Shown here: positions 8,036 to 16,392 of the stretch, piece by piece | Position numbering within the stretch: position 1 is the first letter of the stretch | How the letters are laid out: each line of letters starts with the position of its first letter | Source: CAUZSH01 sp963582935 | GTDB taxonomy: Bacteria > Pseudomonadota > Gammaproteobacteria > Francisellales > Francisellaceae | Direction of reading: 5' to 3' | NCBI GenBank assembly: GCA_963582935.1 | Contig: CAUZSH010000013.1 | Location: 1 to 32,451 of the forward strand | Length of the DNA: 32,451 bases | Translations under genes and position numbers: made by a program | Notes under the pieces: model-generated | Told to the model about the DNA's origin: nothing | Database searches by the model: none | The model's input: only the letters and a program-made list of their open reading frames with translations

Positions 8036-9700
8036 ATGTCTCAAACTGCAGCGGAACTGCTTGTGAAATGTTTGGAAGCACATAATGTGAAATTTATTTT
8101 TGGTATTCCTGGAGCAAAGGTAGATACGATTTTTAATGCCTTAGTCGATTCATCTATTCGACTTATTCTTTGTCGACATGAGCAAAATGCAGCCTTTATG
8201 GCGGCAGCGCATGGGCGGTTGACAGGAGAGCCTGGTGTGGTGCTGGTGACCTCAGGTCCGGGTGTTGGGAACCTATGTACAGGACTTTTAACCGCAACCA
8301 CAGAAGGTGATCCCGTGATTGCTATTGGGGGAAATGTGGCGCGATCTATGCTGCATAAAGCCTCTCATCAAAGTGCCCAAAATATTAAAATGATGGAAGG
8401 TGTGACCAAAATAAGTGAAGAAGTTTATGCCGCAGACAATGTACCTGAAGTGGTGGCAAATGCTTTTAGGGTTGCAAAGGCACCTAAAAGTGGCGCTTGC
8501 TTTATCAGTTTTCCTCAAGACGTATTACAGGAACAAACGGATGCGAAAGTCATTCATGCAGGAAAAATGCATTATACAGGCTTAGCATCCAAACAGGTTA
8601 TGCAACTTGCAGCTGCCGAGATTAATGCCGCTAAAAATCCAATTATCTTATTAGGGCAGAATGCATCAAAAGTTGAAAATACCCGAGCAATAAGAGCATT
8701 GTTGCAAGCCCATCCATTTCCTACAATCTCAACTTATCAGGCAGCGGGCGTGATTTCAAGATCATTGATGTCTTACTTCTACGGTCGCGTGGGGCTTTTT
8801 AAAAACCAGCCAGGAGATCGGTTATTAGATCAAGCAGATTTGATTATTGCGATAGGCTTTAATCCTGTGGAATATGATCCTGAGATTTGGAATTCTAATG
8901 GCTCTAAAACAAATGGGCAGAGAAAAATTATTCATATTGATGACACTATGTCCGACATTCATCAAACCTATCAGACAAATGTGGAAATATTGGGAAGCAT
9001 TTCAGGGAATGTAAAAAATCTCATCCCATTGCTAAAAGAATCTTTGCCATTAAAAAAATATGATTCGATTAAAGAAGATTTTAAAAAGAGTTTGTATAAT
9101 CCGAAAGAAAACATCGCTTGTAAAAAGCAGATACATCCCTTGAAATTTATTCATGAGCTTCATAAATATGTCAATGATTGTACTGTAATTGCTTGTGATA
9201 TTGGTACAAATTACATGTGGATGGCGCGCTATTTCTTGAGTCACATCCCCCATCAAATGTTGTTTAGTAATGGACAGCAAACGTTGGGTGTTGGCTTACC
9301 TTGGGGGATGGCGGTAAAACTAACCTATCCTGATAAAAGAGTGTTTTCAATTTCAGGAGATGGCGGCTTTCTTTTTTCTGCTATGGAGCTTGAAACAGCC
9401 GTGCGTGAAAAGTTAGATATTATTCATTTTGTTTGGGTGGATGGTAGTTACAACATGGTTAAAGAGCAGGAATTAATGAAATACCACCGAGAATCGGGGG
9501 TTGAGTTTGGCTATGTGGATATTGTGAAGTTTGCAGAGTCTTTCGGTGCGACGGGCTTTCGTTTAGATGATTCAGATAAATTTGATGAGATTATGAGTCA
9601 AGCACTGGCAACAAGAGGGCCTGTTTTGATCGAGATGCCAGTAGATTATTCAGATAATCCTGCATTGTTTGCAGCCACCGATCCACATGCGGGGCATTAA
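8036..9700 (+). CDS. alsS: Acetolactate synthase, catabolic AlsS type
   Basis: A 554-residue thiamine-diphosphate enzyme that condenses two pyruvates to 2-acetolactate with release of CO2. The activating glutamate is Glu49 (CRHEQNAAFMAAAHGR). The ThDP motif is GDGGF near residue 440, with Asn of SYNMVKEQE about 30 residues later. The segment YGRVGLFKNQPGDRLLDQAD followed by FNPVEYDPEIWN is characteristic of the FAD-independent catabolic AlsS group rather than the anabolic IlvB/IlvI group, and no regulatory-subunit gene is adjacent. It is the first gene of a five-gene cluster. No acetolactate decarboxylase (AlsD) is present in the window. The start has a good ribosome site. Confidence 0.92.
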   Translation: MSQTAAELLVKCLEAHNVKFIFGIPGAKVDTIFNALVDSSIRLILCRHEQNAAFMAAAHGRLTGEPGVVLVTSGPGVGNLCTGLLTATTEGDPVIAIGGNVARSMLHKASHQSAQNIKMMEGVTKISEEVYAADNVPEVVANAFRVAKAPKSGACFISFPQDVLQEQTDAKVIHAGKMHYTGLASKQVMQLAAAEINAAKNPIILLGQNASKVENTRAIRALLQAHPFPTISTYQAAGVISRSLMSYFYGRVGLFKNQPGDRLLDQADLIIAIGFNPVEYDPEIWNSNGSKTNGQRKIIHIDDTMSDIHQTYQTNVEILGSISGNVKNLIPLLKESLPLKKYDSIKEDFKKSLYNPKENIACKKQIHPLKFIHELHKYVNDCTVIACDIGTNYMWMARYFLSHIPHQMLFSNGQQTLGVGLPWGMAVKLTYPDKRVFSISGDGGFLFSAMELETAVREKLDIIHFVWVDGSYNMVKEQELMKYHRESGVEFGYVDIVKFAESFGATGFRLDDSDKFDEIMSQALATRGPVLIEMPVDYSDNPALFAATDPHAGH

Positions 9701-9718
9701 TAAAAGAAGGAGAATAAA

Positions 9719-10177
9719 ATGGAAATAATTGCGTGGGCAGTGCTGAGGTTAGCCTTTGCTTGGATGTTTTTATATCCCATAAAAGACTTGTTGGCAGATT
9801 GGGGCTCCACCAAAAAGGTGGTGGGATTATTAACCCCTGTGTTTCCAGGGTTGTGTGCGGTGATCATGTTGTTGGTTATGTTGGGTGGCTCTTTGTCCAT
9901 ATTACTGGGTTACTATGCGCAGATTGGCGGACTGGTGTTGTGCCTGTACAGCATCTTTGGGATTAAGGTGCATTATAAATTGTCACAACAAGCCAAAGCA
10001 GGGCATTTAAGTAGCCAAGTTTCTGATTGTGATCGAGAAGTATTAGCGGAAGCACAGGCACTTGCCGTGGTAGGGAATATTACTTCGGCTGAAAAAAATG
10101 TGGTGTTGGCTGCCGTTGGGTTTATGTTTACCTTATTAGGGTCTGGCGCATTTAGTTTAACGGATAATATTTTTTAG
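9719..10177 (+). CDS. DoxX-like integral membrane protein
   Basis: A 152-residue membrane protein with about four hydrophobic segments (roughly residues 5-20, 40-64, 68-85 and 124-145). Its pattern resembles the DoxX family (start VLRLAFAWMFLYPIKDLL, then a conserved Gly-rich second helix MLGGSLSILLGYYAQIGG). DoxX relatives are quinone-linked or accessory membrane proteins of redox systems; the role here is unknown. It follows alsS by 18 bases with a strong ribosome site (AAGGAG), so it is almost surely co-transcribed. Confidence 0.65.
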   Translation: MEIIAWAVLRLAFAWMFLYPIKDLLADWGSTKKVVGLLTPVFPGLCAVIMLLVMLGGSLSILLGYYAQIGGLVLCLYSIFGIKVHYKLSQQAKAGHLSSQVSDCDREVLAEAQALAVVGNITSAEKNVVLAAVGFMFTLLGSGAFSLTDNIF

Positions 10178-10189
10178 GAGCATTTTCAA

Positions 10190-10573
10190 ATGACAGATCG
10201 TTATACGAAAGGAATGGAAGTATTTAAAGAGCATCTAGGCGAAGACGCTGAAAAATATATTTCAGCCATTCGAGAGGTTTCGCCTTTATTTGCGAGGGTG
10301 AATGTAGAGTTTGCCTTTGGAGATATTTATGGAAACCCCGCTCGAGAGTTAGATGAAAAGACACAGGAGCTTGTCACTTTGGGTGCGCTCACGGTTTTAG
10401 GAAATGCTTTACCAGAATTAAAATTGCATATTTGCTGTGCGTTACATGTGGGTGCAACCAAAGAGGAAATCACCGAAGTGATTACTCAGATGATTGCCTA
10501 TTGTGGATTTCCAGCCGCCACACATGCCATTATGGTGGCAAAAGAAGTTTTTAAAGAAAAAGGAATTTTATAA
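10190..10573 (+). CDS. Carboxymuconolactone decarboxylase (CMD/AhpD-like) family protein
   Basis: A 127-residue protein of the CMD family: the helical core KTQELVTLGALTVLGN, then LHICCALHVGATKEEITEV and QMIAYCGFPAA. The family includes gamma-carboxymuconolactone decarboxylases and AhpD-like peroxidase partners. AhpD-type enzymes carry a CxxC pair. Here the two Cys at the matching helix are adjacent (ICCALH), so a thiol-redox role is not assured. It follows the DoxX-like gene by 12 bases (AGGAG upstream). The clustered location suggests a link to pyruvate/acetolactate metabolism, which is inference. Confidence 0.8.
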   Translation: MTDRYTKGMEVFKEHLGEDAEKYISAIREVSPLFARVNVEFAFGDIYGNPARELDEKTQELVTLGALTVLGNALPELKLHICCALHVGATKEEITEVITQMIAYCGFPAATHAIMVAKEVFKEKGIL

Positions 10574-10619
10574 GTTATTTTTTATTACATTACATAAATC
10601 ATAATATAGAGGATACGAC

Positions 10620-12335
10620 ATGAATAAGCAGCATATTAACTTTAAGCATGATCAATCAGGCAGTATTAAAAGTGTTTCAACAGACCTACATGGCGAAGAT
10701 ATTATCCACAACCCGTTATTGAACAAAGGCACGGCATTTACCAAAAAAGAACGCGCTTTGTTTGGTTTGGATTGCTATTTGCCTGAACGCATTGAAACCC
10801 TAGATGAGCAAGCCACAAGAGCTTACAGGCAATTGCAAGAAAAAGATAATGACATTCAGAAGTATATTTATTTGAATCAACTCCATGATACCAATGTGAC
10901 GTTGTTTTATGCGTTAGCTTCTCGCAATATTGAAGAAGTGTTCCCGTTAATTTATACCCCAACGGTGGGCGCGGCTGTGGAGCAATATAGCCATATTATG
11001 CGCCGCCCACAAGGGATATATCTATCCTATAATCATCAAGATAAAATAGATGAGATCTTTAGCGAATACAATGCTGATGAGATTGATTTCATCATTGTGA
11101 CGGATGGTGAAGCAGTGCTGGGTATCGGTGATCAGGGTGTTGGTGGTATGGAAATTAGTATTGGGAAACTCATGGTTTATATTGCTTGTGCAGGGATAAA
11201 TCCAGCACGAGTTTTGCCAATTCAATTAGATGTGGGTACGAATAATGAGCGATTATTGAAAGATGAAGAATACCTGGGTTGGCGTCATAAGCGTTTAGAG
11301 GGTGAAAAATATGATTCCTTTATTGATCGTTTTGTGAAAAATGTGCAGAAGCATTTTCCGAAAATTTACTTACATTGGGAAGATTTTGGTCGTGGAAATG
11401 CACGTCGCATTTTAGAAAAATATCGCCAAGAAATGTGTACCTTTAATGATGATATGCAAGGCACGGGCATTGTGGCAGCAGCGAATGTGATTGCGGGGGT
11501 AAATGCTGCGGGCGGAAAGTTGAAAGAACAAAAGATTATTATGTTTGGCGCAGGAACGGCAGGATGCGGGATCGCCGATCAAATATGTGATGTGCTGGAA
11601 TCAGCGGGGTTGACTCAAGAGCAGGCGCGTAGACAAATATATTTGGTGGACCGTTTTGGTATGGTGACGGATTACCTTAAAGATGTACCTTCATTTCAAC
11701 TTCCTTATTTGAAATCAAAAGATGTGGTGGCATCTTGGGAAGTGGCAAAAGTAGAGAATATATCTTTAGCCGAAGTGGTGAAAAATATTCAACCTACCAT
11801 TTTGATTGGTGTTTCAACGGTTAAAGGTGCTTTTAGCAAAGAAATTGTTCAAGAAATGGCAGGACATGTAAAGCACCCGATTATTATGCCCCTCTCCAAC
11901 CCAAACTCACTCTCAGAGGCAACGCCTGAAGATTTAATTAAATGGACGGATGGCAATGCCATTATTGCGGCAGGCAGTCCTTATAGCCCTGTGAAATATA
12001 AGGGTAAAACTTATCGTATTTCTCAGGGTAATAATATGTTTATTTTCCCAGGATTAGGGTTGGGAACGATCGCTGTTCAGGCAAATCGTATGACGAATAA
12101 TATGATCCGTGCAGCATGTATCAAGCTCAGTGAGTTTTCACCTAGTCGCAAAGATAAGAAAGCCCCCTTGCTTCCGCCAGTTTCACAAGTGACAGAAGTC
12201 TCTGCAGCGGTTGCGATAGCTGTGGCAGAACAAGCGATTAAAGATGGTGTGGCTGAAAAGAAAGGGGACCTCACTAGGCTGATTAATCAGGCTAAATGGA
12301 CATCTACTTATTATAACTATACGAAGTCTGAATAA
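10620..12335 (+). CDS. maeA: NAD-dependent malic enzyme (MaeA type; malolactic-like features)
   Basis: A 571-residue enzyme of the large malic enzyme family: oxidative decarboxylation of L-malate to pyruvate. Visible: the N-terminal block NPLLNKGTAFT; Tyr112 in IYTPTVG (catalytic acid); Lys183 in SIGKL; metal ligands Glu254-Asp255 in HWEDFGRGNA and Asp277/278 in FNDDMQGTG; the dinucleotide fold FGAGTAGCGIAD; and MPLSNPNS. Length and YTPTVG fit MaeA of enteric bacteria. Some segments (LHWEDFGR) also resemble malolactic enzymes, so direct malate-to-lactate conversion is a less likely alternative. It lies 46 bases after the CMD gene; GAGG precedes the start. Its product, pyruvate, is the substrate of AlsS in the same cluster. 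Confidence 0.88.
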   Translation: MNKQHINFKHDQSGSIKSVSTDLHGEDIIHNPLLNKGTAFTKKERALFGLDCYLPERIETLDEQATRAYRQLQEKDNDIQKYIYLNQLHDTNVTLFYALASRNIEEVFPLIYTPTVGAAVEQYSHIMRRPQGIYLSYNHQDKIDEIFSEYNADEIDFIIVTDGEAVLGIGDQGVGGMEISIGKLMVYIACAGINPARVLPIQLDVGTNNERLLKDEEYLGWRHKRLEGEKYDSFIDRFVKNVQKHFPKIYLHWEDFGRGNARRILEKYRQEMCTFNDDMQGTGIVAAANVIAGVNAAGGKLKEQKIIMFGAGTAGCGIADQICDVLESAGLTQEQARRQIYLVDRFGMVTDYLKDVPSFQLPYLKSKDVVASWEVAKVENISLAEVVKNIQPTILIGVSTVKGAFSKEIVQEMAGHVKHPIIMPLSNPNSLSEATPEDLIKWTDGNAIIAAGSPYSPVKYKGKTYRISQGNNMFIFPGLGLGTIAVQANRMTNNMIRAACIKLSEFSPSRKDKKAPLLPPVSQVTEVSAAVAIAVAEQAIKDGVAEKKGDLTRLINQAKWTSTYYNYTKSE

Positions 12336-12352
12336 AGCTAAGCGAGGTAAAA

Positions 12353-13735
12353 ATGTCAAATACAAGAGTAGAAACGGATAGCATTGGTTCCATTGAAGTT
12401 GAGAATGATAAATATTGGGGTGCGCAAACACAGAGATCTATAAAATATTTTTCCATCGGGACAGACCTTATCCCAATTGAAATGATTCATGCCATGGCAG
12501 TGATTAAAAAAGCAGCGGCATTAGCAAATATGAAGCTAGGCTATTTGCCAGAGGAAATTGGTGATTTGATTATCCAAGTTGCAGATGAGATTATTGCGGG
12601 AAAACTAGATGTTCACTTTCCACTACATGTTTGGATGACAGGTAGCGCTACCCAATCTAATATGAATGTGAATGAAGTTATTTCAAATCGTGCTATTGAA
12701 ATAGCAGGGGGAAAACTTGGGTCAAAAAATCCAGTTCACCCTAATGACCATGTAAATATGTCTCAATCTTCAAATGATACGATTCCCACGGGCATGTATA
12801 TCACCACAGCTGTGATGATCACCCATCAACTTATCCCCATGGTCACAATGATGCATGATGAACTAAATAAGAAAGCCGAAGCATGGAGAGACATTGTGAA
12901 AATTGGACGAACCCACATGCAGGATGCTGTGCCTTTGACTTTGGGGCAGGAGTTTTCAGGCTATGCGACGATGTTGGATGATAATCTCAAACGCCTAAAG
13001 TGGGTGTTAGGAGATGTAATGCATTTGGCTTTAGGTGGTACAGCCGTAGGGACAGGCATCAATGCGCCAGAGGGTTTTGCAGAATTAGCGGCTGAAAATA
13101 TTAGTGCTTTGACTGAGTTACCCTTTGAAACAGCGCCCAATAAGTTTGCCGTGCAAGGCGCGCATGATGCATTGGTGATGGTGGGTGGCGTTTTAAAAAC
13201 ATTGGCGGGCTCTCTGTATAAAATTGCCAATGATATTCGTTTATTGAGCTGTGGACCGAGAGCAGGTTTTGATGAGCTGGAGATTCCTGCCAATGAGCCA
13301 GGGTCGTCTATTATGCCCGGAAAAGTGAATCCCACACAGTGTGAGGCAATGGCAATGGTGGCAGCACAGGTCATTGGGTATGACGTTTCAATCACTATTG
13401 GCGGGGCGAGTGGCTATCTTGAAATGAATGTTTATAAGCCGTTGATGATTTTTAACTTAACGCAATCCATTAAGATTTTATCAGATGCTTGCCATAATTT
13501 TACGGAATTTCTATTAGAAGACTGTAAGCCGAATAAAGAAAAAATTGCCTATTATGTCAATCAATCTTTGATGTTAGTGACCGCACTTAGTCCTGAAATC
13601 GGCTATGATAAAGCTTCTAAACTAGCACATTATGCTTTTGAAAAAAACTTATCATTAGAAGAAGCAAACAAGGCACTAAAGTTTGTGGATGATAAAGAAT
13701 TTAAGAAAATCGTTGATTCGAGAAAAATGGTGTAG
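12353..13735 (+). CDS. fumC: Class II fumarate hydratase
   Basis: A 460-residue iron-independent fumarase interconverting fumarate and L-malate; active as a tetramer in the cytoplasm. Signature GSSIMPGKVNP (residues 318-328) with the catalytic serine; catalytic His188 in GRTHMQDAVP; substrate-site blocks TGSATQSNMNVNEV and SQSSNDTIPT. Length equals the family norm. It lies 17 bases after the malic enzyme gene (GAGGT ribosome site), closing a cluster that could move fumarate to malate to pyruvate to acetolactate. No Rho-independent terminator was seen after it. Confidence 0.95.
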   Translation: MSNTRVETDSIGSIEVENDKYWGAQTQRSIKYFSIGTDLIPIEMIHAMAVIKKAAALANMKLGYLPEEIGDLIIQVADEIIAGKLDVHFPLHVWMTGSATQSNMNVNEVISNRAIEIAGGKLGSKNPVHPNDHVNMSQSSNDTIPTGMYITTAVMITHQLIPMVTMMHDELNKKAEAWRDIVKIGRTHMQDAVPLTLGQEFSGYATMLDDNLKRLKWVLGDVMHLALGGTAVGTGINAPEGFAELAAENISALTELPFETAPNKFAVQGAHDALVMVGGVLKTLAGSLYKIANDIRLLSCGPRAGFDELEIPANEPGSSIMPGKVNPTQCEAMAMVAAQVIGYDVSITIGGASGYLEMNVYKPLMIFNLTQSIKILSDACHNFTEFLLEDCKPNKEKIAYYVNQSLMLVTALSPEIGYDKASKLAHYAFEKNLSLEEANKALKFVDDKEFKKIVDSRKMV

Positions 13736-13795
13736 AAAACATATATTCATTTTAAAGAAGAAGGGCGCTTACCATAAAATAATCCTAAAATAAAC

Positions 13796-13824
13796 TTGCA
13801 CAATCTTTTATCAATGTGTATTAT
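13796..13824 (+). promoter_or_regulatory. Promoter of the tRNA-Ala / tRNA-Glu array
   Basis: TTGCAC (13796-13801), 17-base spacer, TATTAT (13819-13824), followed by the G/C-rich stretch TCGGG at the expected start. This type of discriminator is usual for stable-RNA promoters under stringent control. It ends 15 bases before tRNA-Ala. Confidence 0.65.
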
Positions 13825-13839
13825 TCGGGTCATATTTCA

Positions 13840-13915
13840 GGGGCTATAGCTCAGCTGGGAGAGCGCTTCGCTGGCAGCGAAGGGGTCAGCGGTTCGATCC
13901 CGCTTAGCTCCACCA
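13840..13915 (+). tRNA. tRNA-Ala (GGC)
   Basis: A 76-base cloverleaf with encoded CCA. The acceptor GGGGCTA pairs with TAGCTCC, including the G3-U70 wobble that marks alanine tRNAs. The anticodon stem is CTTCG/CGAAG with loop CTGGCAG, so the anticodon is GGC. The T-arm contains GGTTCGATCCC. Confidence 0.96.
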
Positions 13916-13933
13916 ACATACATTAAGTTTTGT

Positions 13934-14009
13934 GTCCCCATCGTCTAGGGGTCTAGGACACCGCCCTTTCACGGCGGTAACAGGGGTTCAAATCCCCTTG
14001 GGGATACCA
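13934..14009 (+). tRNA. tRNA-Glu (TTC), copy 1
   Basis: A 76-base cloverleaf. Anticodon stem CCGCC/GGCGG, loop CTTTCAC, so anticodon TTC; encoded CCA. The acceptor is GTCCCCA against TGGGGAT, so the first pair is a G1-U72 wobble, and the discriminator base is A73. Identical to copy 2. Confidence 0.96.
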
Positions 14010-14046
14010 TCCTTAATGTTTGAAATATAGAGAGTTTCTAGTTTGT

Positions 14047-14122
14047 GTCCCCATCGTCTAGGGGTCTAGGACACCGCCCTTTCACGGCGGTAACAGGGGT
14101 TCAAATCCCCTTGGGGATACCA
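14047..14122 (+). tRNA. tRNA-Glu (TTC), copy 2
   Basis: Identical to copy 1 over all 76 bases, including G1-U72 and A73. The seven or eight bases before it (AGTTTGT) also resemble those before copy 1 (AGTTTTGT), which suggests a recent tandem duplication. Confidence 0.96.
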
Positions 14123-14150
14123 TTTTTTACTGCCAAACTGCTCTGTTTAC

Positions 14151-14226
14151 GTCCCCATCGTCTAGGGGCCTAGGACACCGCCCTTTCACGGCGGTAACAG
14201 GGGTTCAAATCCCCTTGGGGACGCCA
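14151..14226 (+). tRNA. tRNA-Glu (TTC), copy 3
   Basis: Same cloverleaf and anticodon, but three bases differ from copies 1 and 2: C in place of T in the D-loop, C72 (restoring G1-C72) and G73 (the discriminator found in E. coli tRNA-Glu). Confidence 0.96.
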
Positions 14227-14326
14227 AAAATTATTGAAATGAAAATATTGTTTATATCAATAGCTGAAATGCTAACTGAGGAAATGATAAAAATCTCCAT
14301 CCAATCCCACTTATAGACTATCATAA

Positions 14327-14345
14327 ATCATGTTGATAACATGAT
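14327..14345. promoter_or_regulatory. Inverted repeat upstream of the alkaline phosphatase gene
   Basis: Perfect 8-bp arms ATCATGTT and AACATGAT separated by GAT, 20 bases before the GTG start. It could be an operator or a 5' mRNA hairpin. Just upstream, CTATCAT (14318-14324) differs by one base from the Pho-box half-site CTGTCAT, but I see no proper second half-site. Confidence 0.35.
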
Positions 14346-14364
14346 AATGGAAAGGGATCAGTAA

Positions 14365-15798
14365 GTGAAAAAAATATCTATTTATATAAACATTGTTATC
14401 TTATGTTTGATTAATAATTCGTATTCATCTGGTGAACCTAGTTCGTATAAGTCACAGGAACAAAAGATTGAGAGAGCTAAATCACAACTACCAAATAATC
14501 AGTATGCGAAAAATATTATTTTATTTATTGGAGATGGAATGTCTCTTGGGACAATCACAGCAGCTCGCATCTATACCGGTCAAGAATCTGGTGAGGATGG
14601 TGAGTCTTATCGTTTAAGCTTTGAAGATTTCCCTTATACTGCTATTTCCAAAACTTATAATGTAAATATGCAAACGCCTGATTCGGCAGGCACAGCCACC
14701 GCTATGGTTACTGGTCATAAAACTAATAGTGGGATCATTAATTTGAGCCGTGATGCTAAAAGAGGTATTTGTAATAGCGTTAACTCACACAAGCTTAAAA
14801 ATATTTTTGAGCTTGTGTATCAGGAAGGTTTATCAGTTGGCGTGGTAACAACAACACGCATCACTCACGCCACGCCAGCAACCGTTTATGCTTACTCACC
14901 AGATCGTAATTGGGAGACTGATGGTTTGCTCTCTAAGGCTGGGAAAGATGGAGGTTGCTCTGATATCGCAAGCCAACTGATTGATCAAAGCCATAGGATT
15001 CAAGTTGCACTTGGTGGTGGATTGGAGATGTTTATGCTTGAACAATATGGTGGCAAGCGTCAGTCTGAAGATTTAATTAACAAATGGAGGTCTCTTTACC
15101 CATACGGTAAATATGTGACAAATAAAAAAACATTGATGTCAATTGAAGCATCGTCAGATACAAAGCTATTAGGTTTGTTTGCCTCAAATCACTTACCCTA
15201 TGTTTTAGATAGAGGTGATGAAATTCCATCATTACCACAAATGACACAAAAGGCGATTGAGATTCTATCAACAAATCCGAAAGGATATATCTTAATGGTT
15301 GAGGCTGGGCGTATTGATCATGCTCATCATAAAGGGAATGCTAATCGTGCCTTAGCTGAAGTAAGAGAGCTTGATCAAACGGTGGCTAATACTTTGTCAA
15401 TGGTTGACATTAGAGACACTTTGATTATCGTGACTGCAGATCATAGTCATAGCTTTATGATGAATGGCTATGCTGGGCGTAATAGTAATATTCTTGGATT
15501 GTCTCGCGATGAGAATGGTCAAATTAATAAAGATATAGATGGTCATGTCTATACGAATATAAGTTATTCAAATGGACCTGGATCCAAGCATAATGATGAT
15601 GAGTTGAGTGATAAAATGGTGTTCGATAAAGATTATAAACAAAATGCATTAATTCCGCTGGAAAGTGTAACACATTCATCAGAAGATGTTGTGGTGTCTG
15701 CAATTGGTCCAAAATCATGGTTGTTTCAAGGTTTTGTGGAGCAAAATTATATTTTTCACGTGATGAATGAGGCGTTTGGATTTTCAAAAAATGAATGA
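14365..15798 (+). CDS. phoA: Alkaline phosphatase, PhoA family
   Basis: A 477-residue secreted or periplasmic phosphomonoesterase. It has an N-terminal signal peptide (about residues 1-21, MKKISIYINI to NNSYS). Metal and catalytic residues match PhoA: Asp57 (FIGDGMS), nucleophile Ser107 (TPDSAGTATAMVTG), Glu313 with Asp318 and His322 (VEAGRIDHAHH), Asp359-His360 (TADHSH), and a late His in THSSEDV. The start is GTG with AAAGGGA upstream. It stands alone after the tRNA array, with a palindrome in its leader. It should release phosphate from organic esters, and zinc/magnesium dependence is expected from the ligands. Confidence 0.92.
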   Translation: MKKISIYINIVILCLINNSYSSGEPSSYKSQEQKIERAKSQLPNNQYAKNIILFIGDGMSLGTITAARIYTGQESGEDGESYRLSFEDFPYTAISKTYNVNMQTPDSAGTATAMVTGHKTNSGIINLSRDAKRGICNSVNSHKLKNIFELVYQEGLSVGVVTTTRITHATPATVYAYSPDRNWETDGLLSKAGKDGGCSDIASQLIDQSHRIQVALGGGLEMFMLEQYGGKRQSEDLINKWRSLYPYGKYVTNKKTLMSIEASSDTKLLGLFASNHLPYVLDRGDEIPSLPQMTQKAIEILSTNPKGYILMVEAGRIDHAHHKGNANRALAEVRELDQTVANTLSMVDIRDTLIIVTADHSHSFMMNGYAGRNSNILGLSRDENGQINKDIDGHVYTNISYSNGPGSKHNDDELSDKMVFDKDYKQNALIPLESVTHSSEDVVVSAIGPKSWLFQGFVEQNYIFHVMNEAFGFSKNE

Positions 15799-15913
15799 AA
15801 AATCATACAAAATACAAATGCCGTGATTACTGCACAATTAAAGATAGTAAACTTTATCATAGGTTGTATTATTGTTAAATAACAAAGTGAATGTACCTTA
15901 TAGGCAAAACAAG

Positions 15914-16315
15914 ATGGAAAATTTTATCCTTGATCCTCGGCTCGCGGCTGACTGTATTGAAATAAATGACTCAGAAAGTCGAAAAATACTCCTCATGAAT
16001 AATGCATATTATATTTGGTTAATTCTCGTGCCAAAAACAGATTGCATTGAATTATTCGATTTACCAGAGGAACAGCGGAGAGAAATCTTAATAGAGATGA
16101 ATTTATTATCTAGTTATATTAAGACAACTTACCAGCTTGATAAAATCAATTTGGGATCCATTGGAAATGTGGTGCGTCAACTGCATATTCATATCGTGGG
16201 AAGACGTAAAAGTGATCCTGCGTGGCCAAGTGTAGTCTGGGGGCATGATGCAAAAAAACCTTATACTGATGAAGAAGTAGAGAAAATAAAATATTCCATT
16301 TTGATAGATGTATAA
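15914..16315 (+). CDS. HIT domain nucleotide-binding protein
   Basis: About 133 residues from the ATG at 15914; a TTG 14 codons upstream is possible, but the family normally begins at ..FxLDPRLAAD. The HIT signature reads QLHIHIVGR, with the two His of the catalytic triad kept and Gln at the first position, as in a common bacterial HIT subgroup. LLMNNAYYIWLILVPK is the substrate-binding strand. Members hydrolyse or transfer nucleotides from nucleoside phosphoramidates or dinucleoside polyphosphates; the specific substrate is unknown. It lies 116 bases after phoA. Confidence 0.85.
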   Translation: MENFILDPRLAADCIEINDSESRKILLMNNAYYIWLILVPKTDCIELFDLPEEQRREILIEMNLLSSYIKTTYQLDKINLGSIGNVVRQLHIHIVGRRKSDPAWPSVVWGHDAKKPYTDEEVEKIKYSILIDV

Positions 16316-16319
16316 TTGT

Positions 16320-16348
16320 TTGAAAATTACCAAAACATTCTTTACACT
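16320..16348 (+). promoter_or_regulatory. Promoter candidate for the parvulin gene
   Basis: TTGAAA (16320-16325), 17-base spacer, TACACT (16343-16348), starting just after the HIT gene stop. Sequence match only. Confidence 0.45.
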
Positions 16349-16392
16349 GCTTGTTTATAAAGTAATGACCAACTAAATTAAAGGTGAATATT

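Noticed and set aside
12961..13395. 144-codon minus-strand frame within fumC
   Set aside because: It lies wholly opposite a conserved gene with catalytic motifs; a shadow of fumC codon use.
14318..14345. A full Pho box ahead of phoA
   Set aside because: Only one half-site resembles CTGTCAT; the second at the required spacing is poor.
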